Source: a virus
IMG/VR virus record: IMGVR_UViG_3300032462_000679
Span: 1 to 20,725 of that record
Strand: one strand, 5' to 3'
DNA: 20,725 bases
Under the pieces are notes generated by a model. The model did not search any database, was not told the DNA's origin, and saw nothing but the letters and a program-made list of their open reading frames with translations. This document shows positions 12,703 to 20,413 of this stretch, piece by piece; position 1 is the first letter of the stretch; every line of letters starts with the position of its first letter. A program made the translations under genes and the position numbers.

Positions 12703-14311
12703 ACTTACGGTACTAATATTAGCCGCAGGATACGGTCGCAGGATGGGACAGTTCAGCCGCATGGTCCCCAAGGCACTTATACCCTATAACAACAAACCTT
12801 TGATCAGCCACATAATGGAAAAATTTGACATATCTACTAGATTTGTCATAGCGTGCGGCCACATGGGGCAACACGTCAAAGACTATGTTTCAGTGGTCCA
12901 TAAGGATAAAGATATCGTGTTCGTTGACATTGACAACTATGCGGAAGGCGACACCGGACCGGCAACAACAATCCAAATGTGCGAGAAGTATCTCCACGGT
13001 GGGTTCATGTGGTTAGCTTGCGATACTCTATTTGATTTTAATTATAAAGATAAACTAGATCACAACTGGATCGGAGTACATCCAGTGGACGGCGCGATAG
13101 CACAGGATTATCATTGGGTTGAGCGCGATGGCGAGCAGTTAATTAGGATCATAGACAAACAACCTAGCACACATGCTGTTGATGCGTTCGTTGGATTAAT
13201 GTATGCCAAAGACGATGAGTATCTAAGCAATCTTAAAGACAGAAAGGCCAAGCAAACACCAGAAGGCTTTGCAGGCATGGATCTTAAAGTACACTCTATT
13301 AAAGAATGGAAAGACTTTGGCACTTATGAAAAATGGGAAGAACATTCGGCACACTTAACTGATGTTAGTTTTCCTAAGCCAAACGAATTGTTCTATAATG
13401 ATAATAAAAAAATTATTAAATTTTGGACAGAATCTAAACATGCAGATTTACGTGTACAGCGTGCTCTTTGCAATCCAGACGCAATGCCTCACAATGTTGA
13501 ACAATCAGGTAATTTCTTAATACATGATTTTGCTAAAGGTGATATAGTTTATAATCAATATACTCTACCTTTATTTGATAAGATGTTAGATTGGTGCGAA
13601 AAATTGTTATGGAAACCAGCCCCCGACTCAATCACCCAAGAAGACAAATATAAAACATGTTATAAGTTCTACCATGACAAGACCATGGAACGGGTTGACA
13701 TGATACGTGCAAAATACAGTGACTGGTCAGAACCCTGTGTGGTCAACGGCAAGGAAGTGTTAAGTATTGATCAATATCTAGAAAAAATTGATTGGAAATG
13801 GTTATGTACAGAAACCAGTTGGAAGTTTGTACATGGTGATTTACATTTTGACAATACAATATACAAATATTATCCATACACTGGTTCCCCAGACCCTATG
13901 TCTATTATGAACAGGACTTGGTGGGATGAGATTGAAGGTAAAGGCCGTCACGAATTTACCGCAATTGATTGGCGAACAGACTTTGGTGGTGAGCTGTATG
14001 GTGATCAATATTATGACTTAGCTAAGATGTTAGGTGGACTTCATCAGAGTTATAAAGACATCAAGAGTAATTTATACAAGTACAATGAAAAGGATGACTA
14101 CGCTACTATAGAATGTCCGAGTATTGAGAATGTTAAAGAATACGAACTACGATTACAACAGTGGGTTAACGCAAATGGTCTCGATTGGAAGAAAGTTAAA
14201 CTGCTAGTGCCAATCATCTATTTGAACATGAGCCCATTGCACGAAGCACCATTTGACAAGTTCTTGGTAGCCCTAGCACAATTACATTTTTCAAAGGTAT
14301 TAGATGTATAA
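12686..14311 (+). CDS. Bifunctional sugar nucleotidyltransferase-kinase (541 aa)
   Basis: Fusion of two enzymes. Residues 9-30 (LILAAGYGRRMGQFSRMVPK) are the NTP-binding signature of GT-A-type sugar-phosphate nucleotidyltransferases. From about 240 an aminoglycoside-phosphotransferase/choline-kinase-like fold follows, with the catalytic loop HGDLHFDN (383-390; Asp 385, Asn 390), the metal-binding Asp 428 in AIDWR, and GDQYYDLAKMLGG. Together they would phosphorylate a sugar or small alcohol and activate it with a nucleotide, comparable to AmgK/MurU or LicA/LicC pairs. Start: ATG at 12686 with GGGAGG (12676-12681) four bases upstream; the ATG at 12674 would put that site inside the gene. It overlaps the phosphatase gene by eight bases. 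Substrates unknown. Confidence 0.87.
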   Translation: MPNTNKLTVLILAAGYGRRMGQFSRMVPKALIPYNNKPLISHIMEKFDISTRFVIACGHMGQHVKDYVSVVHKDKDIVFVDIDNYAEGDTGPATTIQMCEKYLHGGFMWLACDTLFDFNYKDKLDHNWIGVHPVDGAIAQDYHWVERDGEQLIRIIDKQPSTHAVDAFVGLMYAKDDEYLSNLKDRKAKQTPEGFAGMDLKVHSIKEWKDFGTYEKWEEHSAHLTDVSFPKPNELFYNDNKKIIKFWTESKHADLRVQRALCNPDAMPHNVEQSGNFLIHDFAKGDIVYNQYTLPLFDKMLDWCEKLLWKPAPDSITQEDKYKTCYKFYHDKTMERVDMIRAKYSDWSEPCVVNGKEVLSIDQYLEKIDWKWLCTETSWKFVHGDLHFDNTIYKYYPYTGSPDPMSIMNRTWWDEIEGKGRHEFTAIDWRTDFGGELYGDQYYDLAKMLGGLHQSYKDIKSNLYKYNEKDDYATIECPSIENVKEYELRLQQWVNANGLDWKKVKLLVPIIYLNMSPLHEAPFDKFLVALAQLHFSKVLDV

Positions 14312-14774
14312 AAGATTTATATTAGATGTAGATGGAGTCCTCAATGATGGCATGCTATATTGGGGTGTTGATGGCAAACCATTCAAAGCGTTTGGTAATT
14401 ACGATCATGATGGCCTCAAACAGTTAAGAGAGTTCATTGATATAGAATTTATCTCAGCTGATAAACAAGGCTGGCCAATTACCGAAAGCCGTATAGTACA
14501 ACACATGAAGTTTCCGTTAACGTTAGTTAAAGAAGCAGATAGAAATGCTTTTATTTTAAACAAAGGCAATCCAGAAGAAACAGTGTTTATGGGCGACGGT
14601 CCATATGATGCTATGATATTTCCAAATGTAGGATTAAGTATCGCGCCAGCGCAGGCGTGGAGAACCGCAATAGAAAATGCAGACTATGTAACTCCTCGAG
14701 CGGGGGGTAAAGGCGCAGTATTAGATGCCTGTGTTTATATAATGGATAAGATGGGGATTAAACATGAATTTTAA
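14304..14774 (+). CDS. HAD phosphatase, KdsC-like (156 aa)
   Basis: C0-type HAD phosphatase. The nucleophile motif is ILDVDGVLNDG (Asp 8 and Asp 10), close to KdsC DVDGVLTDG; motif II is ISADKQ (Ser 51); Lys 76 follows; motif III is MGDGPYDAM (Asp 98, Asp 102). The C-terminal GLSIAPAQAW...ADYVTPRAGGKGAVLDAC is characteristic of the KdsC/YrbI group. KdsC removes phosphate from KDO-8-phosphate; related enzymes act on nonulosonic or other sugar phosphates. The absence of a cap domain fits the short length. It overlaps the kinase gene upstream and the aldolase gene downstream by 8 and 11 bases. The substrate is probably the sugar phosphate made or used by its neighbours (inference). Confidence 0.88.
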   Translation: MYKRFILDVDGVLNDGMLYWGVDGKPFKAFGNYDHDGLKQLREFIDIEFISADKQGWPITESRIVQHMKFPLTLVKEADRNAFILNKGNPEETVFMGDGPYDAMIFPNVGLSIAPAQAWRTAIENADYVTPRAGGKGAVLDACVYIMDKMGIKHEF

Positions 14775-15747
14775 ATTAGGGTTTGGCCCAATGAGCCGCG
14801 AAGTTATAACTTCAATAGCAACCTATTCTAAAGAAAAGAACGAGCCATTGATGCTGATAGCCAGCCGAAATCAAGTTGACGCTGAGTCGGGCTATGTTAT
14901 GACAACCCCCGAACTGCGACAGTTATTGTCTACACTGCCAACAGAGAACTTATGGATATGCCGCGATCATTGTGGACCATACTTCCTAGACGTTGAGAAG
15001 GGATTACCTTTGCGTGATGCAGTAGAAGCTAGCAAGAAAACTATTGCATACGATATAGAACAGGGATTTGACCTAATACACATTGATACTTCACGTGTAG
15101 ACGATACCTATGGAATCGCAGAAGAATTATTTGATTTTTCTTATAAGAAGAACCCCAATGTGCGCTTTGAGTTCGGCACTGAAGAGAACGTGGGGGTGGC
15201 CGCTGGCATAATACAGTATAAGAAAGATGTCGCGTTTGCCAAGAACATGCCAAACATATACACAGTGGTAGCACAGACAGGAAGCCTATGCCATGAGGAT
15301 CATCAACACGGTGAATTTAATTATCAAGCCGCCATTGAGCTAGTACAAGTCGCCAATGAAAATGGCGTTAAACTGAAAGAACACAACGCAGACTACCTGA
15401 CAGCCGCAGAAGTAAGAATGAGAAAAGATGCCGGAGTGCATACCTTAAACATAGCACCACAGTTAGGAGTAGCACAAACTAAATTGTTAAGAGTGTTAAG
15501 CAGTAAGCATGCCCCCAACGAATGGCAACAGTTTGCTGACGTGGTATTAGCAAGCGGTAAATGGTCAAAATGGACTGATCTCGTTGACCCCACACAGAAG
15601 GTTAGCGTAGCAGGACACTACTGTTACAGTTCTCCAGAATATCAAACGTTAATTAACAAATTAATCAATGCAGGTGTTAACTGGCAACAAGAAGTTGACT
15701 CTGTAATATATGACATCCTTGGCACGTACACTGTAAATCTTAGATGA
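14764..15747 (+). CDS. GatZ/KbaZ-like aldolase family protein (327 aa)
   Basis: TIM-barrel protein related to the so-called non-catalytic subunit of class II tagatose-bisphosphate aldolase. Matches to E. coli GatZ include ASRNQVDAESGY-MTTPELR (GatZ: NQVNQFGGYTGMTPADFR), ICRDHCGP (GatZ GGDHLGP), GFDLIHIDTS (GFSKIHLDAS), FEFGTEENVG (VIGTEVPVP) and LKEHNADYLT (YEAHSTDYQT). It is shorter than GatZ (about 420 aa), and no GatY/KbaY partner is encoded in the window, so it may act alone in making or cleaving a sugar phosphate. GGGGAT precedes the ATG, and the start overlaps the HAD gene by 11 bases. The aldolase, HAD phosphatase and kinase-nucleotidyltransferase form a plausible sugar-activation route. 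Confidence 0.85.
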   Translation: MNFKLGFGPMSREVITSIATYSKEKNEPLMLIASRNQVDAESGYVMTTPELRQLLSTLPTENLWICRDHCGPYFLDVEKGLPLRDAVEASKKTIAYDIEQGFDLIHIDTSRVDDTYGIAEELFDFSYKKNPNVRFEFGTEENVGVAAGIIQYKKDVAFAKNMPNIYTVVAQTGSLCHEDHQHGEFNYQAAIELVQVANENGVKLKEHNADYLTAAEVRMRKDAGVHTLNIAPQLGVAQTKLLRVLSSKHAPNEWQQFADVVLASGKWSKWTDLVDPTQKVSVAGHYCYSSPEYQTLINKLINAGVNWQQEVDSVIYDILGTYTVNLR

Positions 15748-16835
15748 TCGTATTATTCAATGTAAAAATAACTGACATCAAAATGTCATATCCTTATGCT
15801 GGTACAACCTATGTACGAGCACCATGGTTCCCTGTAAGTAATAGATTTGACATCTTTAAATATTGTTTGGCTAGTCGTGCCGTGATGTCACCAGTTGTAG
15901 ACAAATTTGTGTTCTATATTGATCTAGCCGAATTTAGTCCCCGCAGGGAAGAGCTAGAAGAATACATGTATTCCATATTTCCCAAAGATAAATTAGAACT
16001 CAATTGGTATAGGATTGACAGTACACAAAAATGGCGAGCTCTTTGTGATGAAAGATTTGCTGATGACGATCAATTGGTCTGGTATGAAGGCAATGATGAT
16101 CATATCTTTATAGACAGTAATTTGGACATGATACGTGCAAGCATCGCAACATTAAATGCTGACCCCGATCCGTTGGCAGTTATGTATTATAGCCATTGGC
16201 CTGAACAGATGCGTATGAGTTTAGCCCTCAACGGTGAACTAACTGAAGACGGAAATTTTATTAAATTCCAATGGGACACTGTTGATTCACTCTTACTAAT
16301 GAAAGCTGGTAGATTTAAAAAGTATTGGTTTGATACAGATTGCGGTGAGGACAGCATGTATCGTTCCGACCCATTGGGGTGGCATTATGGATTTAAAATA
16401 CCTGGCACAGTGTACTCCCCTACTAAAGAATTGATCCGACACTATGATGGCTACAGCCACGTTGGTGAACTGTTGGGTACTATTGCACCTCCATTGTTCG
16501 TACCACCAGGGTTTTTAGAAAAAGATATGAAAATACGTATTGGGTATCCGGAACGTAAAGACGGGTGGACTAATTTATATTCTGCCGCAGAAAGATTACA
16601 CAGTGTTGACCCACATGGAGTAGAACATCGTTGGTGCATTGAGGACCTTCCAATGTTTTGGCACCCATATACAACAGAAGTAGACGTTAACCTTAATCAG
16701 GATATCCAGACATTAAAACAGGCACGCAATTCAGCAATGTTGGCCATGACTAGAATTCCAATGAACGCCCATGGGCATGTGTTTAATTATGAATGCCACC
16801 CAGCAGAATTTTTTACTAAACATTTATTAACATAG
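15744..16835 (+). CDS. Glycosyltransferase-like protein (363 aa)
   Basis: Start ATG at 15744 overlaps the aldolase stop by four bases. The sequence looks like a GT-A-type or GT-related fold: an N-terminal alpha/beta region (FDIFKYCLASRAV, VDKFVFYIDL), then LVWYEGNDDHIFIDSNLDMIR with an acidic DDH/D-S-N segment that could be the metal/nucleotide site, and a later FDTDCGEDSMYRSDPLGWHYGF. No signal peptide or membrane segment, so it would act in the cytoplasm. Family assignment rests on general pattern and cassette context rather than on a diagnostic motif; a hypothetical protein of another fold is possible. Confidence 0.55.
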   Translation: MIVLFNVKITDIKMSYPYAGTTYVRAPWFPVSNRFDIFKYCLASRAVMSPVVDKFVFYIDLAEFSPRREELEEYMYSIFPKDKLELNWYRIDSTQKWRALCDERFADDDQLVWYEGNDDHIFIDSNLDMIRASIATLNADPDPLAVMYYSHWPEQMRMSLALNGELTEDGNFIKFQWDTVDSLLLMKAGRFKKYWFDTDCGEDSMYRSDPLGWHYGFKIPGTVYSPTKELIRHYDGYSHVGELLGTIAPPLFVPPGFLEKDMKIRIGYPERKDGWTNLYSAAERLHSVDPHGVEHRWCIEDLPMFWHPYTTEVDVNLNQDIQTLKQARNSAMLAMTRIPMNAHGHVFNYECHPAEFFTKHLLT

Positions 16836-16843
16836 GAGTCACA

Positions 16844-17035
16844 ATGGCAACAAACAGCAGTTTTAAATTACACAAAGAATTCAAAAGAATGGTATCATCT
16901 GGGCCATTCAAGATGAGATCAATAACAAAAAAATTATTCTTAGAGGCAAACGAGGCTTACAATCAAGGAAAGAATCGTAAGTTCAGTGACCCAGCAACAT
17001 CGCAGAAGTCTAGGAAAGGAATAACAGATAAATGA
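16844..17035 (+). CDS. Small basic protein (63 aa)
   Basis: ATG at 16844 has a good ribosome site (AGGAG, 16833-16837). The protein is lysine/arginine-rich (FKLHKEFKRMV, MRSITKKLFLEANEAY, SQKSRKGITDK), with one likely helix in the middle and no membrane segment. It overlaps the next gene by four bases (ATGA). It may bind nucleic acid or the neighbouring protein; no family recognised. Confidence 0.7.
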   Translation: MATNSSFKLHKEFKRMVSSGPFKMRSITKKLFLEANEAYNQGKNRKFSDPATSQKSRKGITDK

Positions 17036-17955
17036 TATATGTGTTTGGGTGTAGTATGACCAATTGGTACTGGCCTACTTGGGCTGACTGGTTACAAGTT
17101 TATACAAATCAACCAATGATTAATTTAGCATTTAAAGGATATTGTCATTCTCATCCGTATTGGCAACTGATGGAAAATCGCAATAAAATTACCAAAGATG
17201 ATCAAGTTCATATAATGTGGACACATCCGTTTAGACAAACATTTTGGTATGACCAAGAATGGGTTGAAAAGTATCAATGCCACAACTTCTTCCCACAAAC
17301 AGATGGTAAACTATGGTTTACAGAAGATACTCCTTTTCTTGGTATGTACCGCGTGCATCCAGACCACGACATTAGTTTTACTCATGGTATTATTTCTGGA
17401 TTTGAAACAATACACAATACACAATTATTACTAGATACTATCGGGTGTGATTATACTATGGCGTTTGTACAAAATCCGTGGATAGATGCTAGACCCACAT
17501 ACAAACCTTCATTTACGACTAAGTGGGATAAAATTGACTATGTGTCTGATTTAGAAATTGAAAAATCAGCTCAAACAATGTCACTTAGACCGGTAACCCA
17601 ATTATTAAAAAATATCAAATGGAATAAGTTTATTGACCAACCTAATAGTATTTCTAATATTGAGCAGTATCCGGGTATGTGGGAGTATTATGTTAGTAAA
17701 AAAGAATATATATTATATAAACATGATTATGATCAGCATCCGTGCTCGTTAGCACATCATGATTATGCTGTTGAAAAAGTATTAGGTATGAATCCTAAGA
17801 ATGGTAAACACAGAGACTTGGCTAAACAAATTAGTTATGATGCTATAAGTTTGCCTATTCCAGAATTTACACAAAACGATTACGTTGCTGATACAAATGA
17901 TTCGATATTAAACAGTAAATTAAAAGAAATGCTATCTCGCACAGAAAATTTTTAG
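17032..17955 (+). CDS. SGNH-hydrolase-like protein (307 aa)
   Basis: The N-terminus MIYVFGCSMTNWYW places a Gly-Cys-Ser at residues 6-8 after a hydrophobic strand, as in the block I (GDS/GCS) nucleophile of SGNH-type proteins found in many marine phages. Near the C-terminus DYDQHPCSLAHHDYAVEKVL offers the Asp-x-His-Pro block V pair. The middle is aromatic-rich (HIMWTHPFRQTFWYD). This would be an esterase or O-acyl-modifying enzyme, which fits a glycan-decorating cassette, but similarity is limited to these two blocks. No signal peptide. Codon use is more AT-rich toward the 3' half. Confidence 0.5.
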   Translation: MIYVFGCSMTNWYWPTWADWLQVYTNQPMINLAFKGYCHSHPYWQLMENRNKITKDDQVHIMWTHPFRQTFWYDQEWVEKYQCHNFFPQTDGKLWFTEDTPFLGMYRVHPDHDISFTHGIISGFETIHNTQLLLDTIGCDYTMAFVQNPWIDARPTYKPSFTTKWDKIDYVSDLEIEKSAQTMSLRPVTQLLKNIKWNKFIDQPNSISNIEQYPGMWEYYVSKKEYILYKHDYDQHPCSLAHHDYAVEKVLGMNPKNGKHRDLAKQISYDAISLPIPEFTQNDYVADTNDSILNSKLKEMLSRTENF

Positions 17956-17976
17956 TAATTAACAATAGGAAAAGTA

Positions 17977-19263
17977 ATGGATTATAAAATTAAAGATATA
18001 GAATTAGCAGGGTGGGGGCATAAAGAAATCGCCATTGCAGAGACTGAAATGCCTGGTTTGATAGCTGTTAGAGACGAATTTAAGGGAAAACAACCACTCA
18101 AAGGTGCTCGTATTACAGGTAGCTTACACATGACAGTACAAACTGCTGTGCTAGTTGAAACTTTAATTGCTCTAGGTGCAAGTGTACGATGGAGCTCATG
18201 TAACATATACTCCACACAGGATCATGCCGCGGCTGCATTGGCTGAACAGGGTATTCCTGTGTTTGCTTGGAAAGGTGAAACAGAACAAGAATACTGGTGG
18301 TGTATAGAACAAACGCTGGAAGGCCCAGATGGTTGGAAGCCAAACATATTGCTAGATGACGGACACGACCTAACTGGGTATATCATGGACAAGCGTCCAG
18401 ACTTGTTAGACGGTATTGTGGGTGTAACAGAAGAAACTACAACGGGCATACACAAGATACTAGAACGCATCGAAGCAGGCACAATGCTAATGCCAGCTAT
18501 CAATGTTAACGATAGCGTAACTAAATCAAAATTTGATAACTTGTATGGTTGCCGTGAAAGTTTAGTTGATGGTATCAAACGTGCCACTGACGTGATGATA
18601 GCAGGTAAGACTGCTGTGGTATGTGGCTATGGTGATGTTGGCAAGGGTTCAGCACAAGCACTAGCCGCCCTGTCAGCTCAAGTATGGGTAACTGAAGTAG
18701 ATCCAATCTGTGCCTTACAAGCCGCAATGGAAGGCTTCAAAGTAGTTACTATGGATTATGCTAAAGATAAAGCAGACATCTTTGTAACAGCAACAGGCAA
18801 CATTGATATTATTACTAGAGAACACATGCTAGCTATGAAACACAATGCTATCGTATGCAACATTGGACACTTTGACTCTGAAATAGACATCGCTGGTATA
18901 CAAGATTTAGATTGGGACGAGATTAAACCACAAGTGGATCATGTAACACTACCAAATGGTAACAAGATTATTGTGTTGGCTAAGGGTAGATTAATTAACC
19001 TAGGTTGTGCAACAGGGCATCCAAGTTATGTTATGTCAAACTCATTTACTAATCAAGTGCTAGCACAGATAGAACTGTTTAATAATCCTAACAACTACGA
19101 AACAGGTAAACTGTATCTCTTGCCTAAGCACCTAGATGAAAAAGTAGCAGAACTACATCTGGCTAAAGTGGGTGCGGAGTTGACTAAACTGTCTAAAGCA
19201 CAAGCGGACTATATTGGCGTTAGTACTACAGGGCCATTTAAAGTAGATACCTACAGATACTAG
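17977..19263 (+). CDS. ahcY: S-adenosyl-L-homocysteine hydrolase (428 aa)
   Basis: Splits S-adenosylhomocysteine into adenosine and homocysteine with bound NAD, relieving product inhibition of methyltransferases. Family landmarks are all present: HMTVQTAVL (His 51), [15 protein letters not shown] (Cys 75), [21 protein letters not shown] (Glu 152), [19 protein letters not shown] (Lys 183, Asp 187, Cys 192), the NAD motif [10 protein letters not shown] (217-226), [14 protein letters not shown] and the conserved C-terminal FKVDTYRY. It appears full length and lacks the extra ~40-residue insertion of many bacterial forms. ATAGGAAAA precedes the ATG. As a host-type metabolic gene in a phage it is an auxiliary metabolic gene, possibly paired with the methyltransferase at 9432. 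Confidence 0.97.
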   Translation: MDYKIKDIELAGWGHKEIAIAETEMPGLIAVRDEFKGKQPLKGARITGSLHMTVQTAVLVETLIALGASVRWSSCNIYSTQDHAAAALAEQGIPVFAWKGETEQEYWWCIEQTLEGPDGWKPNILLDDGHDLTGYIMDKRPDLLDGIVGVTEETTTGIHKILERIEAGTMLMPAINVNDSVTKSKFDNLYGCRESLVDGIKRATDVMIAGKTAVVCGYGDVGKGSAQALAALSAQVWVTEVDPICALQAAMEGFKVVTMDYAKDKADIFVTATGNIDIITREHMLAMKHNAIVCNIGHFDSEIDIAGIQDLDWDEIKPQVDHVTLPNGNKIIVLAKGRLINLGCATGHPSYVMSNSFTNQVLAQIELFNNPNNYETGKLYLLPKHLDEKVAELHLAKVGAELTKLSKAQADYIGVSTTGPFKVDTYRY

Positions 19264-19271
19264 TATAAATA
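19264..19271 (+). promoter_or_regulatory. Perfect T4-type late promoter box TATAAATA
   Basis: TATAAATA matches the T4 late consensus at all eight positions and begins immediately after the ahcY stop codon. The predicted start near 19277 leaves a leader of about 26 bases with an AGGAAA ribosome site before the porin ATG at 19303. Confidence 0.75.
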
Positions 19272-19275
19272 TTAG

Positions 19276-19285
19276 GTAATATTAC
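19276..19285 (+). repeat. Palindrome GTAATATTAC at the porin promoter
   Basis: A perfect 10-bp palindrome lies at the predicted transcription start of the porin gene. It could be a protein-binding site or a chance AT-rich sequence. Confidence 0.35.
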
Positions 19286-19302
19286 TTAGGAAAATAATAA
19301 TA

Positions 19303-20073
19303 ATGAAACAAGTTCTATTAGCAACACTCTTAGCAACATCAACTCTATATGCAGTAGAAGAAACAACTGCTCCTTTAGACATATCCTTAGGTGAACTTTC
19401 AGGATCCGTTGGGGTTTATTCAGAATACCTATTCCGCGGGCTGAAACAGACTGCTGGGGATCCAGCATTACAAGCAAACATAGATTACACATTAGATAAT
19501 GGTCTTTATGTAGGTGCTTGGATTTCAAACACTAAGTGGACAGAAGATGGCGGTTATATGAATAACAATGATGTTGAAACTAACATCTATGCAGGTTACG
19601 CTGACACATTTGGTGACACAGGCATTGGTTATGACGTTGGTGTGTTACAGTACTGGTTCCCAGGCAATACAACAAACGGGCAATCAGGAACAGATACAAC
19701 AGAGTTATACGCTGGTGTTAACAAAGATGTTTTTGGTACTAACATAGCACTTAAATACTCACATGCAATCACAGAAGATGTGTTTGGCATTGGTAATGCT
19801 AGCGGTAGTGACTATACCGAAGTTAATTGGACAGTTCCAGTAACAGAACAGTTAACAGCAATAGCACACGTGGGACGTAGTACATTTGATGGACTAGGTA
19901 ATGGCGTGTATGATTATACAGATTCCAAAGTAAGTTTAGAATATGCGTACACTGATGCTGTTACAGTAGGTGCTGGTTACTCAATGACTAACGCGTCTGA
20001 AGCAAACTGGACTATTAAAAATGAATACTTAGGTGAGTCACAAGCACTTGCTTGGTTAACATATTCATTCTAA
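19303..20073 (+). CDS. TorF-family putative porin, outer-membrane protein (256 aa)
   Basis: A Sec signal peptide is clear: MKQVLLATLLATSTLYA, with cleavage likely before VEE (residue 18). The mature start GSVGVYSEYLFRGLKQTAGDPALQ is typical of the TIGR02001/Gcw_chp (TorF) group, as are NGLYVGAWISNTKW and the repeated amphipathic strands (TNIYAGYA, TELYAGVN, KVSLEYAYTDAVTVGAGYS). It ends LAWLTYSF with the C-terminal Phe recognised by the BAM machinery. It should form a beta-barrel in the host outer membrane. Ribosome site AGGAAA (19287-19292). It has a late phage promoter upstream and a terminator downstream, forming its own transcription unit. A host-type outer-membrane protein in a phage is unusual. 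Confidence 0.9.
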   Translation: MKQVLLATLLATSTLYAVEETTAPLDISLGELSGSVGVYSEYLFRGLKQTAGDPALQANIDYTLDNGLYVGAWISNTKWTEDGGYMNNNDVETNIYAGYADTFGDTGIGYDVGVLQYWFPGNTTNGQSGTDTTELYAGVNKDVFGTNIALKYSHAITEDVFGIGNASGSDYTEVNWTVPVTEQLTAIAHVGRSTFDGLGNGVYDYTDSKVSLEYAYTDAVTVGAGYSMTNASEANWTIKNEYLGESQALAWLTYSF

Positions 20074-20086
20074 ATTATTTAGAACT

Positions 20087-20114
20087 AAAGGCACTCTACG
20101 GAGTGCTTTTTTTT
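20087..20114 (+). terminator. Rho-independent terminator after the porin gene
   Basis: GCACTC (20091-20096) pairs with GAGTGC (20101-20106) around a TACG loop, extended by a G-T and three A-T pairs, and ends in eight T residues (20107-20114). Confidence 0.93.
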
Positions 20115-20168
20115 GGCTAACAGTTCTTGAATTATCTGCAAAACTGTAATCGTTTTGTAATCTTTAGG

Positions 20169-20177
20169 TGTTATAAT
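20169..20177 (+). promoter_or_regulatory. Extended -10 promoter TGTTATAAT
   Basis: TGTTATAAT has the TG-n-TATAAT form of an extended -10 sigma-70 promoter; no good -35 is seen at 17 bases. The predicted start is near 20184, upstream of the small membrane protein gene. Confidence 0.5.
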
Positions 20178-20191
20178 TTAGTTTTAATAGA

Positions 20192-20198
20192 TTAAATA
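20192..20198 (+). promoter_or_regulatory. Late-promoter-like box TTAAATA
   Basis: TTAAATAATACTATG (20192-20206) is identical to the sequence at the terminase start. The box ends five bases before the ATG at 20204, and no ribosome site is present. Confidence 0.5.
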
Positions 20199-20203
20199 AT
20201 ACT

Positions 20204-20413
20204 ATGAAACGACTACTGTCACGTACTGTACTTTGGTTTTGCATCTTACTATTCTTTGCGATATGGTATCAAATCATATCTAAAATTGCATGCAACTTTG
20301 TATGCCAGGATGAGTCTGAACAAGTGCAAGAAGAAGTTGTTGATTATGAAAACATGTCGCCAGAAGAACTCCAAGCGGCATTTCTAAAACTACAAAAGAA
20401 GAGACAAGAATGA
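20204..20413 (+). CDS. Small single-TM membrane protein (69 aa)
   Basis: One hydrophobic segment (about residues 8-27, TVLWFCILLFFAIWYQIISK) follows a short basic N-terminus, so it is probably anchored in the inner membrane. The C-terminal part is acidic and then helical (MSPEELQAAFLKLQKKRQE). Two cysteines (CNFVC) lie just after the membrane segment. It overlaps the following secreted-protein gene by four bases (ATGA), so the two are coupled. It resembles small host membrane proteins; an i-spanin role was considered, but the overlapping partner lacks a lipobox. Confidence 0.7.
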   Translation: MKRLLSRTVLWFCILLFFAIWYQIISKIACNFVCQDESEQVQEEVVDYENMSPEELQAAFLKLQKKRQE

